Notes under the pieces: generated by a model
The model's database searches: none
The model's input: only the letters and a program-made list of their open reading frames with translations
Told to the model about the DNA's origin: nothing
Shown: positions 27,358 through 36,500 of the stretch, one piece after another
Layout: each line of letters opens with the position of its first letter
Numbering within the stretch: the first letter of the stretch is position 1
Position numbers and translations under genes: made by a program
NCBI RefSeq assembly: GCF_028368975.1
Contig: NZ_JAQNDM010000002.1
Location: 3,714,425-3,778,424 of the forward strand
Length of the DNA stretch: 64,000 nucleotides
Origin: Stigmatella ashevillena
Lineage (GTDB): Bacteria > Myxococcota > Myxococcia > Myxococcales > Myxococcaceae
Direction: 5' to 3'

Positions 27358-28483
27358 AGAAGTGCTGAATGGCCTGGGAAAGCGCCGCCTCGCAGCGCAC
27401 CAGGTCCTCCACCGGCACGTACTCCCCGGTCTGATGGGCCACCCGGATGTCCCCGGGGCCAAACACCACCGCCTCGGCCCCCAGCTCCGTGAGCTGCGGG
27501 GCCTCGGTGCCGAAGGAGACCGTGGCCGGTGCGTTTCCGGACACCTTCGCCAGCAAGCGCACCACCTCGGCGTCCGGCCGCGTGCTCACGCCCCGGTCCG
27601 TCCGGATCACCCGGATGCGCGCCTCATACCCGGATTCCTGCTTCACCAGCTCCTGGCGGATGCGCTCCAGCATCTCCGCCACCCGCTCGGGGGACTGCCC
27701 GGGAATGGGCCGCCACTCCACCGCGAAGCGGCACGCGCCGGGGATGACGTTCTTCGCCTTGCCCCCCTGGATGAGCCCCACATTCACCGTGGTGAAGGGC
27801 GGCTCGAAGCCTTCATCTCGCTCTTCGCGCAGCGTGGTGAGCGCCAGCTCTTCCAGCCGGTGCAAGAAGCGCCCGGCGCGGAAGATGGCCGAGGCGCCCG
27901 AGTCCGGGTAGGCGCTGTGCCCCTCCTTGCCCTGCACCTCTACCTCGGCCAGGCAGTAGCCCTTGTTGGCCCGCACCGGCCGCAGCGACGTGGGCTCCCC
28001 CACGATGGCATGCCGCGCCCGGCCCAGCCCCGCCTCCACCAGCCGCTTGGCGCCGATCAGCCCCACCTCCTCGTCCGCGGTGAGCACCACCAGCAGCGGC
28101 GCGCGAAGGCGCTCCGCGTGGGTGGCCGCATGGAGCGCGCAGGCGATGAAGCCCTTGGTGTCGCACGCGCCCCGCGCATACAGCCGCCCCTCCTTCTCCG
28201 TCAGCCGCAGCGCCTCCGTCCACGCCGCGTCATAAGGGACGCAGTCCGAGTGCCCCACCAGCGCCAGCGCGGCGCGGCCCTCCTCCCCGCCCTTCACCGC
28301 CACCAGGTTCACCTTCTCTACCCCCGCCTCATCCGTGTAGCGCTGGCGCTGAGAGGAGAAGCCCGCCTTCTCCAGCAGCCCCTGCGCGCAGTCGATGAGC
28401 GGGGCGTTGGGGCGGGACGAAGTGGTGTCCAGCGCGACCAGCTCCGTCAGGGTGGCTCGCAGCGCGGGCAGGGTGTCGTTCAC
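27344..28483 (-). CDS. argE: M20-family deacylase, acetylornithine deacetylase (ArgE)-like
   Basis: A 379-residue zinc amidohydrolase of the M20/ArgE/DapE family, usually removing the acetyl group of N-acetylornithine in arginine synthesis. Metal and catalytic motifs are in order: VGHSDCVPYD (zinc His), YARGACDTKGF (bridging Asp), TADEEVGLIG (catalytic and metal Glu), and EPTSLRPV. The dimerisation insert is present (EVQGKEGHSAYPDSGASA). It starts at a GTG that overlaps the hutF stop as GTGA, so it is translationally coupled to a histidine-degradation gene. That context leaves open that its real substrate is N-formylglutamate or another N-acyl amino acid rather than acetylornithine. The family call is secure; the specific substrate is inferred. 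Confidence 0.85.
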   Translation of the reverse strand: MNDTLPALRATLTELVALDTTSSRPNAPLIDCAQGLLEKAGFSSQRQRYTDEAGVEKVNLVAVKGGEEGRAALALVGHSDCVPYDAAWTEALRLTEKEGRLYARGACDTKGFIACALHAATHAERLRAPLLVVLTADEEVGLIGAKRLVEAGLGRARHAIVGEPTSLRPVRANKGYCLAEVEVQGKEGHSAYPDSGASAIFRAGRFLHRLEELALTTLREERDEGFEPPFTTVNVGLIQGGKAKNVIPGACRFAVEWRPIPGQSPERVAEMLERIRQELVKQESGYEARIRVIRTDRGVSTRPDAEVVRLLAKVSGNAPATVSFGTEAPQLTELGAEAVVFGPGDIRVAHQTGEYVPVEDLVRCEAALSQAIQHFCGAP

Positions 28484-29865
28484 GGGTACAGTCTCCGGGC
28501 CAGGGTGTGGAAGGCGCGTCCAGTTTCCTCCGCCCGCGGATGGAGTCCATCGCGAACCACGAGTTTTCCGTCCACGGCCACGTCCCGCACCGCCGATTTG
28601 TCCGTGCCGAGCACGATGCCTGAGAGCAGCGACGCGGGGCTGGCCCCCACGAGCGAGGGGTGGTTCAGGTCCACCGTGAAGAAGTCCGCGGGGGTGCCCG
28701 GCTCCAGCGTGCCCGAGCTCAGCCCCAGGCTCCGCGCGCCGTTCACCGTGGCCAGCTCCAGGAGCCTCACCCCCAGCCCGTCCACCGCCCCCGTGCCCGG
28801 GTCCATCACCGCCCGCCGCAGCCGGCGCAGCCGCAGGTGCCCCTCGAGCTGCCGGGCCTCATCGAGCAAGTCCACCATCGCCTGGCTGTCCGAGCCCAGA
28901 CTCAACCGGACGCCCTGCCCCACCAGCATGTCCGCGGCGATGATGCCATCGCCCAGGTTGCGCTCGGTGGAGGGGCACGCACACACGCCCGCCGACACCT
29001 CGCCCAGCATCCGCGCCTCGTCCTCCGTCACGTGCACCGCGTGCACGGCGGTGAACCGGGTCTCCAGCACGCCCAGCTCCTCGAGCAACTCCACCGGGCG
29101 CCGGCCGTGCTCGGCCAGGCAGACCTCCACCTCGCGCAACTGCTCCGCCACGTGCATGTGCACCGGCATGTCCGTGCGCACGCCGGCCAGCACCGTCAGC
29201 CACTCCTTGGGCACCGCGCGCACGCTGTGGGGCGCCAGCCCCACCGTCACCGCAGGGTCCCCCCGCGAGGCCCGGGCCAGCTCCGCCACCGCCGCGAGGA
29301 ACATGTCCACGTCCGGCTCGATGAACCGGCGCTGCCGGGGATTCTCCGGGACCCGGAAGCCCGCGCGCGCGTAGCCCACCCGCAGCAGGACGATGCGCAG
29401 CCCCACGTCCCGCGCGGCGCGAATCACCGCGCGCGCCAGCTCGTTGCGATCCTCATACGGGGTGCCATCCGGCTGGTGGTGCAGGTAGTGGAACTCGCCC
29501 ACCGCCGTGATGCCCGCCAGCACCATTTCGAGGAACGCCTGCCGGGAGGCGGTGTACACCTCCTCGGGCGTCAGCGACTCGGCGGCGCGGTACATGGCCT
29601 CGCGCCAGCTCCAGAAGTCATCCGTGCCATGGCCCGCGGCCACGTACTCCGTGCGCCCGCGAATGAGCCGCTGGAAGGCATGCGAATGCCCGTTGACCAG
29701 CCCTGGCAACAGCACCCGCCCTGGCAGCCGGACGAGCCGCGCCCCGTCCGGCACGGGTCCCGGCTCCAGAATGCGGCCATCGGCGCCCACCTGCAGGGCG
29801 CCCCCCTCTTGGAGCCGACCCTTCATATAAAGGAGGTCCGGCTGGTAGACCGTGGTCTCGTTCAC
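28480..29865 (-). CDS. hutF: Formimidoylglutamate deiminase (HutF)
   Basis: A 461-residue amidohydrolase that converts N-formimidoyl-L-glutamate to N-formyl-L-glutamate and ammonia in histidine degradation. Family marks: the metal site VNGHSHAFQRLIRGRTE, a later GEFHYLHHQPDGTPY that is characteristic of HutF, and metal-ligand regions GLAPHSVRAVP and LGSDSQAMVDL. The start is taken at the GTG of VNETTVYQPDLLY because the longer frame adds an unlike N-terminus; no better Shine-Dalgarno is seen. Its TGA overlaps the GTG of the following argE-like gene by 4 bp. No hutH, hutU, hutI or hutG is visible nearby, so the rest of the pathway must lie elsewhere. Confidence 0.92.
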   Translation of the reverse strand: MNETTVYQPDLLYMKGRLQEGGALQVGADGRILEPGPVPDGARLVRLPGRVLLPGLVNGHSHAFQRLIRGRTEYVAAGHGTDDFWSWREAMYRAAESLTPEEVYTASRQAFLEMVLAGITAVGEFHYLHHQPDGTPYEDRNELARAVIRAARDVGLRIVLLRVGYARAGFRVPENPRQRRFIEPDVDMFLAAVAELARASRGDPAVTVGLAPHSVRAVPKEWLTVLAGVRTDMPVHMHVAEQLREVEVCLAEHGRRPVELLEELGVLETRFTAVHAVHVTEDEARMLGEVSAGVCACPSTERNLGDGIIAADMLVGQGVRLSLGSDSQAMVDLLDEARQLEGHLRLRRLRRAVMDPGTGAVDGLGVRLLELATVNGARSLGLSSGTLEPGTPADFFTVDLNHPSLVGASPASLLSGIVLGTDKSAVRDVAVDGKLVVRDGLHPRAEETGRAFHTLARRLYP

Positions 29866-30006
29866 CCTCGGAAGCCTACGCCACCGCCCCAGCCCTCGCA
29901 GCAGCGGCGGGGATGACAGGTACACAGGTCAACGCCACCCCCGCCCCCAAGGCCTTGGTGCTGTTCACGGGGCGGAAATTTGGACTCTCGCGAGACGGGG
30001 CCGCCC

Positions 30007-30492
30007 TCAAGAGGTGATTTCCGAACCCTCCGCGGCGCGGGCCGCTTCGCGCAGCCACGGGCGGGTGCGCACCGCGTCACGAATCCACGTCAGGTGGCGG
30101 CGCTCGTCTTCCCGGTTCTTCTGGATGAGCTGGAGGACCTCGGGGCTCCAGTCGAACTGGAGGGCGAGATCATACGCACGGTTGGCGAACTCCTCGTTGC
30201 CGAGCATGGCCACCAGGGCGGCCTCCGTCCCCATCATGCTCGTCACCGCCGTCAGGCCCTTCATCGCCGCGCCCTTCAGGTCCGGGCTCAGCGCCACGGC
30301 TTCTCCCCCGGCGCGTTCGATGAGCAGGTTGAGGTCCTGAATGTGGCGCACGTGGTCCACCCGGAACTCATTGAGCCGCTCACGCACCAGCGGCTCGGCG
30401 ATCCGCGAGAGCGCCGCGTCGTACGTTCCCACCGCGTCCGCGTCGAGTTGAGCCAGGCTCCGCAGCTTCACCACCTCGGACTTCACTTCCAT
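30007..30492 (-). CDS. Ferritin-like four-helix protein (DUF2383/DUF892-like)
   Basis: A 161-residue, entirely helical protein starting at MEVKSEVVKL, with an AGGAGG 8 bp upstream. It has ferritin-like metal-binding-style helices: ALSRIAEPLVRERLNEFRVDH and VRHIQDL with E and H ligands, LGNEEFANRAYDLAL, and KNREDERRHLTWIRDA with an E-x2-H ending. These are the features of PA2169/DUF2383 and related families, linked with stress and oxidative conditions in other bacteria. No signal peptide is present. It is divergent from a small membrane protein across 189 bp. The exact DUF is uncertain; the ferritin-like fold is more secure. Confidence 0.7.
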   Translation of the reverse strand: MEVKSEVVKLRSLAQLDADAVGTYDAALSRIAEPLVRERLNEFRVDHVRHIQDLNLLIERAGGEAVALSPDLKGAAMKGLTAVTSMMGTEAALVAMLGNEEFANRAYDLALQFDWSPEVLQLIQKNREDERRHLTWIRDAVRTRPWLREAARAAEGSEITS

Positions 30493-30681
30493 GCCGAACC
30501 TCCTCGAAGAGTGACGTCCGGGCAATGTGGGGAGAGGCCCCGCATCAGCCAACCCACTTTGACGCAGGGCGCCATTCATGGCTCCTCCCTGCCCGGGGAG
30601 CAGACAAGGGGCCTTGGAGTGCAGGGGGTGACGCAGTGCGCACCTTCACCTGCACACCGCTGTTTCCAAGGGGTTGAAGCC

Positions 30682-30990
30682 ATGAAGAACGAAGACAAGG
30701 CCACCACGAGCATCGAGCAGGTGACGAAGAAGGTTCCCTCGGTCAGCTTCTTGGGGCTGGCCATTGGTGCGATGGCCGTGAGCGCCACGCTGATGGTGTT
30801 CAACCGGAAGCCCTGGGCCCAGTTCATTGGCCAGTGGGCACCCACCCTCCTCATTCTCGGCACCTACAACAAGATCGTGAAGACGTTGGATGATGCCAGC
30901 GAGGCGCAGAGCGTCGGCCCCAGCCGGCTCGTTCCCGCGCTCAAGTCCGCGGACGAGCTGAACCGTCCGACGCCGCTGCCCTTGAGCTGA
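30682..30990 (+). CDS. Small membrane protein of unknown function
   Basis: A 102-residue protein starting at the ATG of MKNEDKATTSIEQVTKK, with AAGGGG 12 bp upstream. There is one clear hydrophobic helix (VSFLGLAIGAMAVSATLMVF) followed by a second weaker one (FIGQWAPTLLILGTYNKIV). A charged tail has SADELNRPTPLPLS. I do not recognise a named family. Its pairing with the divergent ferritin-like gene hints at a shared stress regulon; this is context only. A GC-rich hairpin follows the stop. Confidence 0.75.
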   Translation: MKNEDKATTSIEQVTKKVPSVSFLGLAIGAMAVSATLMVFNRKPWAQFIGQWAPTLLILGTYNKIVKTLDDASEAQSVGPSRLVPALKSADELNRPTPLPLS

Positions 30991-30996
30991 GCGGTC

Positions 30997-31029
30997 TCAC
31001 CCCTCCCCGGCCAGACTGGGGAGGGGTGA
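30997..31029 (+). terminator. Probable terminator hairpin after the small membrane protein
   Basis: A perfect 12-bp stem (TCACCCCTCCCC at 30997-31008 with its complement at 31018-31029) and a 9-nt loop begins 6 bp after the stop codon. Only two T follow the stem, so it is a weak intrinsic terminator by sequence, but its position and perfect pairing support a role at the transcript end, just before ligD. Confidence 0.6.
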
Positions 31030-31064
31030 TTGCACAGGCCACCCACGGTGCGAATCGTGGGTGA

Positions 31065-33566
31065 GTGAAAACCCAACGCTCCCTCCGCACCTACCGCGCC
31101 AAGCGCGACTTCCAGAAGACCTCCGAGCCCGCGCCCAGCGACGAGGTTCCGCGCCGGCGCGGTGAGCCGCCGATCTTCGTCGTGCACAAGCACGATGCCA
31201 CCCAGCTGCACTATGACTTGCGCCTGGAGATCGACGGCGCGTTGGCAAGCTGGGCGCTGCCCAAAGGACCCAGCTTCGACCCGAAGACGAAACGCCTGGC
31301 GGTGGAAACGGAAGACCACCCGCTGGCCTACGCCGGGTTCGAGGGGCGCATTCCAGATGAGGAATATGGCGGAGGAGATTCCCTGCTGTGGGACCGGGGC
31401 ACCTACGAGACGGTGCCGCCCGGAGAGGCCCCCGCGCAGCGGAAGAAGGGCCACCTCACGGTGCAGCTCCATGGGGAGAAGCTCAAGGGCCGCTGGCACC
31501 TCATCCGGACGAAGCCGCAGGGCAAGAAGGCCCAGTGGCTGTGCTTCAAGGCCATGGATGGCGAGGCGGACGCGGACTACGACGTCACCGCCGAGCGTCC
31601 CGAGTCCGTGAAGTCCGGCCGCAGCGCCACCCGGGGGCCCGTGCGCAAAAGAGCGCTCCCGCAGCGCCCCGCCTCAACGGAGCAGATCCTCCAAAGCGTG
31701 TGGCCGCCCATGCTCGCCCAGCTCTCCGTCCCCGAGCAGGCCGATGACGCCACCCACGTCTACGAGGTGAAGTACGACGGCTTTCGCGCCCTGGCCTCTG
31801 TCTCCTCGGGCTCGCTGACGCTGCACAGCCGCAACGGGAATGATCTCTCCGCCCGCTTCCCTCCACTTGCCGAGGCGCTGCGCCAGTTGCGCGTCACCGA
31901 GGCCGTCTTGGACGGAGAGATCATCGCCTTGGACGCGCAGGGCCGCTCCCGCTTCCAGCTGCTCCAGAAGGGGAGCGATGCGGAACAGCGCTTCGTGGCC
32001 TTCGATCTGCTCTGGCTGGATGGGGAAGATCTGCGCCAGCGCCCCCTGGAAGCCCGGCGCGAGCTGCTGGAGCAACTGCTCTCGGGCGTGAAGCCACCGC
32101 TCCAGATCTCCGAGCGCCTGGAGCTGCCCGCGGACAAGGCCCTCGCGAAGGCGCGGAGCCAGGGGTGGGAGGGGCTCATCGCCAAGCGCCGGGGTTCGCC
32201 CTATGTGGGCTCACGCTCCAGTGACTGGCTGAAGCTCAAGGTCCAAGCGGGCCAGGAGGCCGTCATCCTCGGGTACCTGCCCATCAAGAATGCGCGGGCC
32301 CAGGAACAGATCGGCGCGCTGCTGGTGGGCGTGCACGGACCGGACGGCTACCACGACGTGGGCAAGGTGGGCACGGGCTTCTCCTCGGAAACGCGGCGCG
32401 AGCTGCGGGCCCTGCTCGACCGGCAGCGTGTCAAAGCGCCCGTCGCGGTGGATGCACAGCCCCGCCCCGGGGCTGTCTGGGTCAAACCGAAGTACGTGGC
32501 CCAGGTCCACTTCACCGAGTGGACCACCGATGGCCGGCTGCGACACCCGGTGTTCCAGGGCCTGCGCACGGACAAGAAGCCGCAGGAGGTGGTGCGCGAG
32601 CAGGTGCCTTCTCCCAGGAAAGCGGCCACGAAGTCCAAGGCCCCTCGCAAGTCGGGCGCTCGCCGAGCGCCCTCGGCGCTCTCGGCCCGCGCCACACGCG
32701 CGAAGGCCCCCCCGGAGACCGAGGAACTGGCACGGCTGACCCACGGGGAGCGGGTGCTCTTCCCCCAGGAGGGGCTCACCAAGCGGGACGTGTTCGAGTA
32801 CTACCGCGAAGCCGCGCCCCTGCTCCTGCCCGTGCTGGCGAACCGGCCCCTCGCCGTGCAGCAGTGGCCCGCGGGCATCCAGGCCCCTGGCTTCTTCCGG
32901 CACGAGCTCTCCGGCATGCCGGACTGGTTGCCCACGCTGCGCGTGAAGCATGAGGCGAAGATGCTGGAGCACGTGAATGTCCAGAGCCTCGACGCGCTGC
33001 TCTGGCTGGCGAACCAGTCCGCCCTCACCCTGCACATCTGGTCCAGCCATGCGCCAAAGCTCGCGCAGCCCGACTGGGTGGTGTTCGATCTGGATCCGGG
33101 CAAGGGCCGCTGGGAGGATTTAATCTCCGTGGCCACGGCCCTGCGAGAGAAGCTGGAGGAGCTCGGGCTGGAGAGCCTGCCGAAGACTTCCGGCAAGCGC
33201 GGCCTGCACGTGCTCGTCCCCCTGGCCCCAGGACATACCTACGCGCAGACCCAGCGGTTCGCGGAGAAGATCGCCGCCGAGTTGGAAACAGAGCTGGGCA
33301 GCATCGCCACCACCGAGCGCACCATTCAGAAGCGCCGCGGGCGGCTCTATCTGGACGTGGGCCAGAACGGCCGGGGGAAGACCGTGGTGGCGCCCTACTC
33401 GCTCCGCGCCATTCCAGGCGCTCCGTTCTCCGCCCCGCTCTCCTGGAGCGAGGTGACGCGGAAGCTGGATCCCCTGCGCTTCAACCTGAAGACGCTGTCC
33501 CAGCGGCTGGAGGCCGTGGGGGACCTGTTCGCGCAGGCCCTCCAGGGCAAACAAACGCTGGCGTGA
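31065..33566 (+). CDS. ligD: Multifunctional DNA ligase D (phosphoesterase-ligase-polymerase)
   Basis: An 833-residue enzyme of bacterial non-homologous end joining. Order of domains as in the Pseudomonas type: 3'-phosphoesterase (about 30-165; FVVHKHDATQLHYDLRLE with the metal His/Asp residues), ATP-dependent ligase (about 210-510; nucleotidyl-Lys in YEVKYDGFRA, then VLDGEIIALD and WEGLIAKRRGSPY), and an AEP-type primase/polymerase (about 550-815; LWLANQSALTLHIWSSH, WVVFDLDPGKG with the catalytic Asp pair, SGKRGLHVLVPL). A Lys/Arg/Ala-rich linker joins ligase and polymerase. It starts at a GTG with no strong Shine-Dalgarno. All three active sites look intact. Its Ku partner is not in the window. 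Confidence 0.95.
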   Translation: MKTQRSLRTYRAKRDFQKTSEPAPSDEVPRRRGEPPIFVVHKHDATQLHYDLRLEIDGALASWALPKGPSFDPKTKRLAVETEDHPLAYAGFEGRIPDEEYGGGDSLLWDRGTYETVPPGEAPAQRKKGHLTVQLHGEKLKGRWHLIRTKPQGKKAQWLCFKAMDGEADADYDVTAERPESVKSGRSATRGPVRKRALPQRPASTEQILQSVWPPMLAQLSVPEQADDATHVYEVKYDGFRALASVSSGSLTLHSRNGNDLSARFPPLAEALRQLRVTEAVLDGEIIALDAQGRSRFQLLQKGSDAEQRFVAFDLLWLDGEDLRQRPLEARRELLEQLLSGVKPPLQISERLELPADKALAKARSQGWEGLIAKRRGSPYVGSRSSDWLKLKVQAGQEAVILGYLPIKNARAQEQIGALLVGVHGPDGYHDVGKVGTGFSSETRRELRALLDRQRVKAPVAVDAQPRPGAVWVKPKYVAQVHFTEWTTDGRLRHPVFQGLRTDKKPQEVVREQVPSPRKAATKSKAPRKSGARRAPSALSARATRAKAPPETEELARLTHGERVLFPQEGLTKRDVFEYYREAAPLLLPVLANRPLAVQQWPAGIQAPGFFRHELSGMPDWLPTLRVKHEAKMLEHVNVQSLDALLWLANQSALTLHIWSSHAPKLAQPDWVVFDLDPGKGRWEDLISVATALREKLEELGLESLPKTSGKRGLHVLVPLAPGHTYAQTQRFAEKIAAELETELGSIATTERTIQKRRGRLYLDVGQNGRGKTVVAPYSLRAIPGAPFSAPLSWSEVTRKLDPLRFNLKTLSQRLEAVGDLFAQALQGKQTLA

Positions 33567-33593
33567 GGTCTCCTCTCCAGGAGGCTCCGCCGC

Positions 33594-36500
33594 TCAGGGC
33601 CCCAGCGGCAGGGCGAACGCCGTTCCGTTCTGCGTCCCCGTGCGGTAGCTGGTCGGCGCTCCGATGACGAGCGTCGGGGGCACCCCCGTCGCGCCGGGGG
33701 ACAGCGACAGGTCCTGTCCGAGGTTGGAGCGCTCGTTCACGTCCCCCACCGCGATCATCCAGGGCGTGAGCGCGCCCTTCGACTGGGCGCCTCCCGCGTA
33801 GAGGAACACCGCGCCGCCGCCGTCCGAGGCCACCGACGCCCCGGGCGCGCTGATGATGAGGTCCGGGATGCCATCCCCCGTCCAATCCTTGCCGCCTTCC
33901 ATCGCCCGTCCGAAGTTCACCGCGCGCGTGCGGTGCACCAACGTCACCGGGGGCGTCGTGCCTCCCAGGGCGCTCATCAGCTTCTCGCCCGAGGCGGGGA
34001 TGTTCTCGAGCAGCTCCGTCGTCTCGAACAGGAGCACCACGGGCTGCGTCACGCCCTCGAAGGGCACGCTGGAGGCGCTGATGGCCACGCGGTCCTTCTT
34101 GTCATTCAGGAAGTTGCCCGCGCGCGCCATCGCCACGCCGAGCCCCAGGTTGTTGGTGCCCACCTCCGCGTCCGCGGCCACACGCACCCAGGAGGCCTCC
34201 TTGCGGCCACCGCACCGGGTCCCCCCGGCGTCATAGCCCAGAAGGATGATGACGCCCGCGCGGCCCGACTCCGTGTAGCGCCAGCCCACCTCATCGCAGC
34301 CGTCCGCGTTCAGGTCCCCCAACACCGCCGTCGCCGAGGTCTGCCGCACCGTGGAGGGCTGCGTGGAGTAGACCGGATCACACCCCATCGACAGCTTCGC
34401 CAGCGAGCCGTCGTCCGGAGCGCGCCCCAGGAAGACCTCGAAGCCATTGTTGCGCAGTGCGCCGATGTCCTCCTTGCCGTCTCCATTGAAGTCGAAGCCG
34501 CCTACCAGGCCCCGACCAATCTGGCTGCGCCGGCACAGCCCGTCCGTCTCCGGCGTGCACGTGCCGATGACCACCGGCGCCCACAGCCGGTAGGCATCCT
34601 TGAAGGAGCCATCCGCCTGCCCCAGCGACACGACGAGCCCGCCCACGGCCTGGTTGCTGGCCTGGACGCAGCCCGTCTTGGGGGCCGTGGCGTACACCGC
34701 CAGCTCCGCCGTTTGCGAAGTGTTCGGCACGGACAGGGCGGGCGAGCCCACCACCAGATCCTGGCGGCCATCGCCGTTGAAGTCCGTGAACGTCACATCC
34801 GTGCCCACGTTGCGCCCGTTCGTCAGGGGCGCGGTGGCCCCTTCCACCACGAGCGTGGCCGCCGTCTTCCGGGTCACGTCGTAGACATAGGCGCGGCCCG
34901 AGCTGAAGTCGTTTCCACTGTTGGCCATCCCGGCGTAGCCCGGCATGCCGACCAGCGCCATCGTCCGGTTGCCCGCCCCCACCGCCGCCGCCACCACCTC
35001 GCCGAAGCGCTCCACCGCGGGCCTGGCCAGCACGACGTGGGCCTTGCGCGTCCACTCGGCCAGCGAGGCACCCGAGCGGGCGAAGGACTCCACCCGGCCC
35101 ACGAACGCGCCCGCCTCGGAGGTGGAGCGTCCCGAGAAGGCCACCAGCCCCGGGCCTCCCGGGCCACTCCACGGCGCCAGCCCCGCGCCCAGCACGTCCA
35201 GCGCGTTCTGGCCTTGGAGCACCGACAAGGGCTTGTTGAGGATGCTGCCCTGGGTGAGCGTCGCCAGCGGGTACGCCAGCAACCGGCCCGCGTTGCCCAG
35301 CGAGGGAGTCGTGGGGGTGGAGGCATAGGGCGCGCCGAGCACCAGTTCGGGCCCCGGCTGCCTGTCCACGTCCACCACCGCCCAACTGCGGCCTGCATTG
35401 ATGTTGGCCGCCTCACCATAGATCTGCGCGAAGGCCTCGGTCCGGAGCATCTGCACGGGCTTCTCCGGGGGCTCCCCCGTGGGCTGGAAGGCGGAGAGGT
35501 TGAAGAGCAGCACCCCGCCGGAATCCGCGCCCGACCTCACCCCGCCGCTGGAGCTCAAGTCCGGCGAGTTCGCCCGGTCCGACAGCACCATCAACAAGGG
35601 CGGCCGACCACCCTCGCCCGGCACCGAGCCCAGGCGCCAGGTGCCCTCGTTGGAGTCCGCCGTGTTCGACGGCAGGAGGTACACATCCGGGTTGGCCCGG
35701 AAGCGCTGCCCGTCCGCCCGCCCGAAGTGCACCGAGACCGCCGTCAACACCGTGGCGGAGACGCTCCCATCCGAGTTGTACCGGGACACCTTGCTCTGCC
35801 CCGCGATGTCCGCCCGTCCATCTCCGTTGAGGTCCGCCACCACCAGCGTCCGGCCGAAGTCCGTGTTGCTGCGGGACATCGTGCCGCCTTCCTTGGCCAG
35901 ATCGTTCCCGCCCAGCCGGATCGACGGCAGGTCCGGCACGGGCTGTCCCGGTGTCAACGTGAAGATGTCCACCGTGCCACGGCGGCTCACCGACGAGGAG
36001 GGGGCCAGATCGCCCGCGGGGGCACTGGCGATGATGTCCAGGTCCCCATCTCCATCCGCGTCCGCCAGGGCCAGGCCCGCGCTGAACACCCCGCCGCGTG
36101 TGACGCTCGTCAGCGGCGAGCGCATCAACTCCGGGCCACTGCCGCCCCAGCGGTAGAGGTACACCGCCCCCGAGTCCGCGCCGGTGATGTCCGCGCCCGG
36201 AGAGCCCACCGCCAGCTCCGCGCGCCGGTCACCATCGAGGTCTCCCGCCGCCAGCGTCTCGCCAAAGCTCGCCGTGTCCGTCACCCCGGCGAGGACCCAC
36301 GTGGGCTCGCGGGGCAACCCGTCGGCACTGCCCCGGTAGATGAACACCGCACCGCCCGAGGGGCGGCCCAGGTCGCTCTCGCGCCGGCCCACCGCCACAT
36401 CCTCGAAGCCGTCTCCATCGAAGTCCGCGGAGACGAGCGCCGCCACGTCCGTGAGGCGCCCGTGGGGCTGCGAGGGGCGCGTCAGCTCCTCCATCACCCG

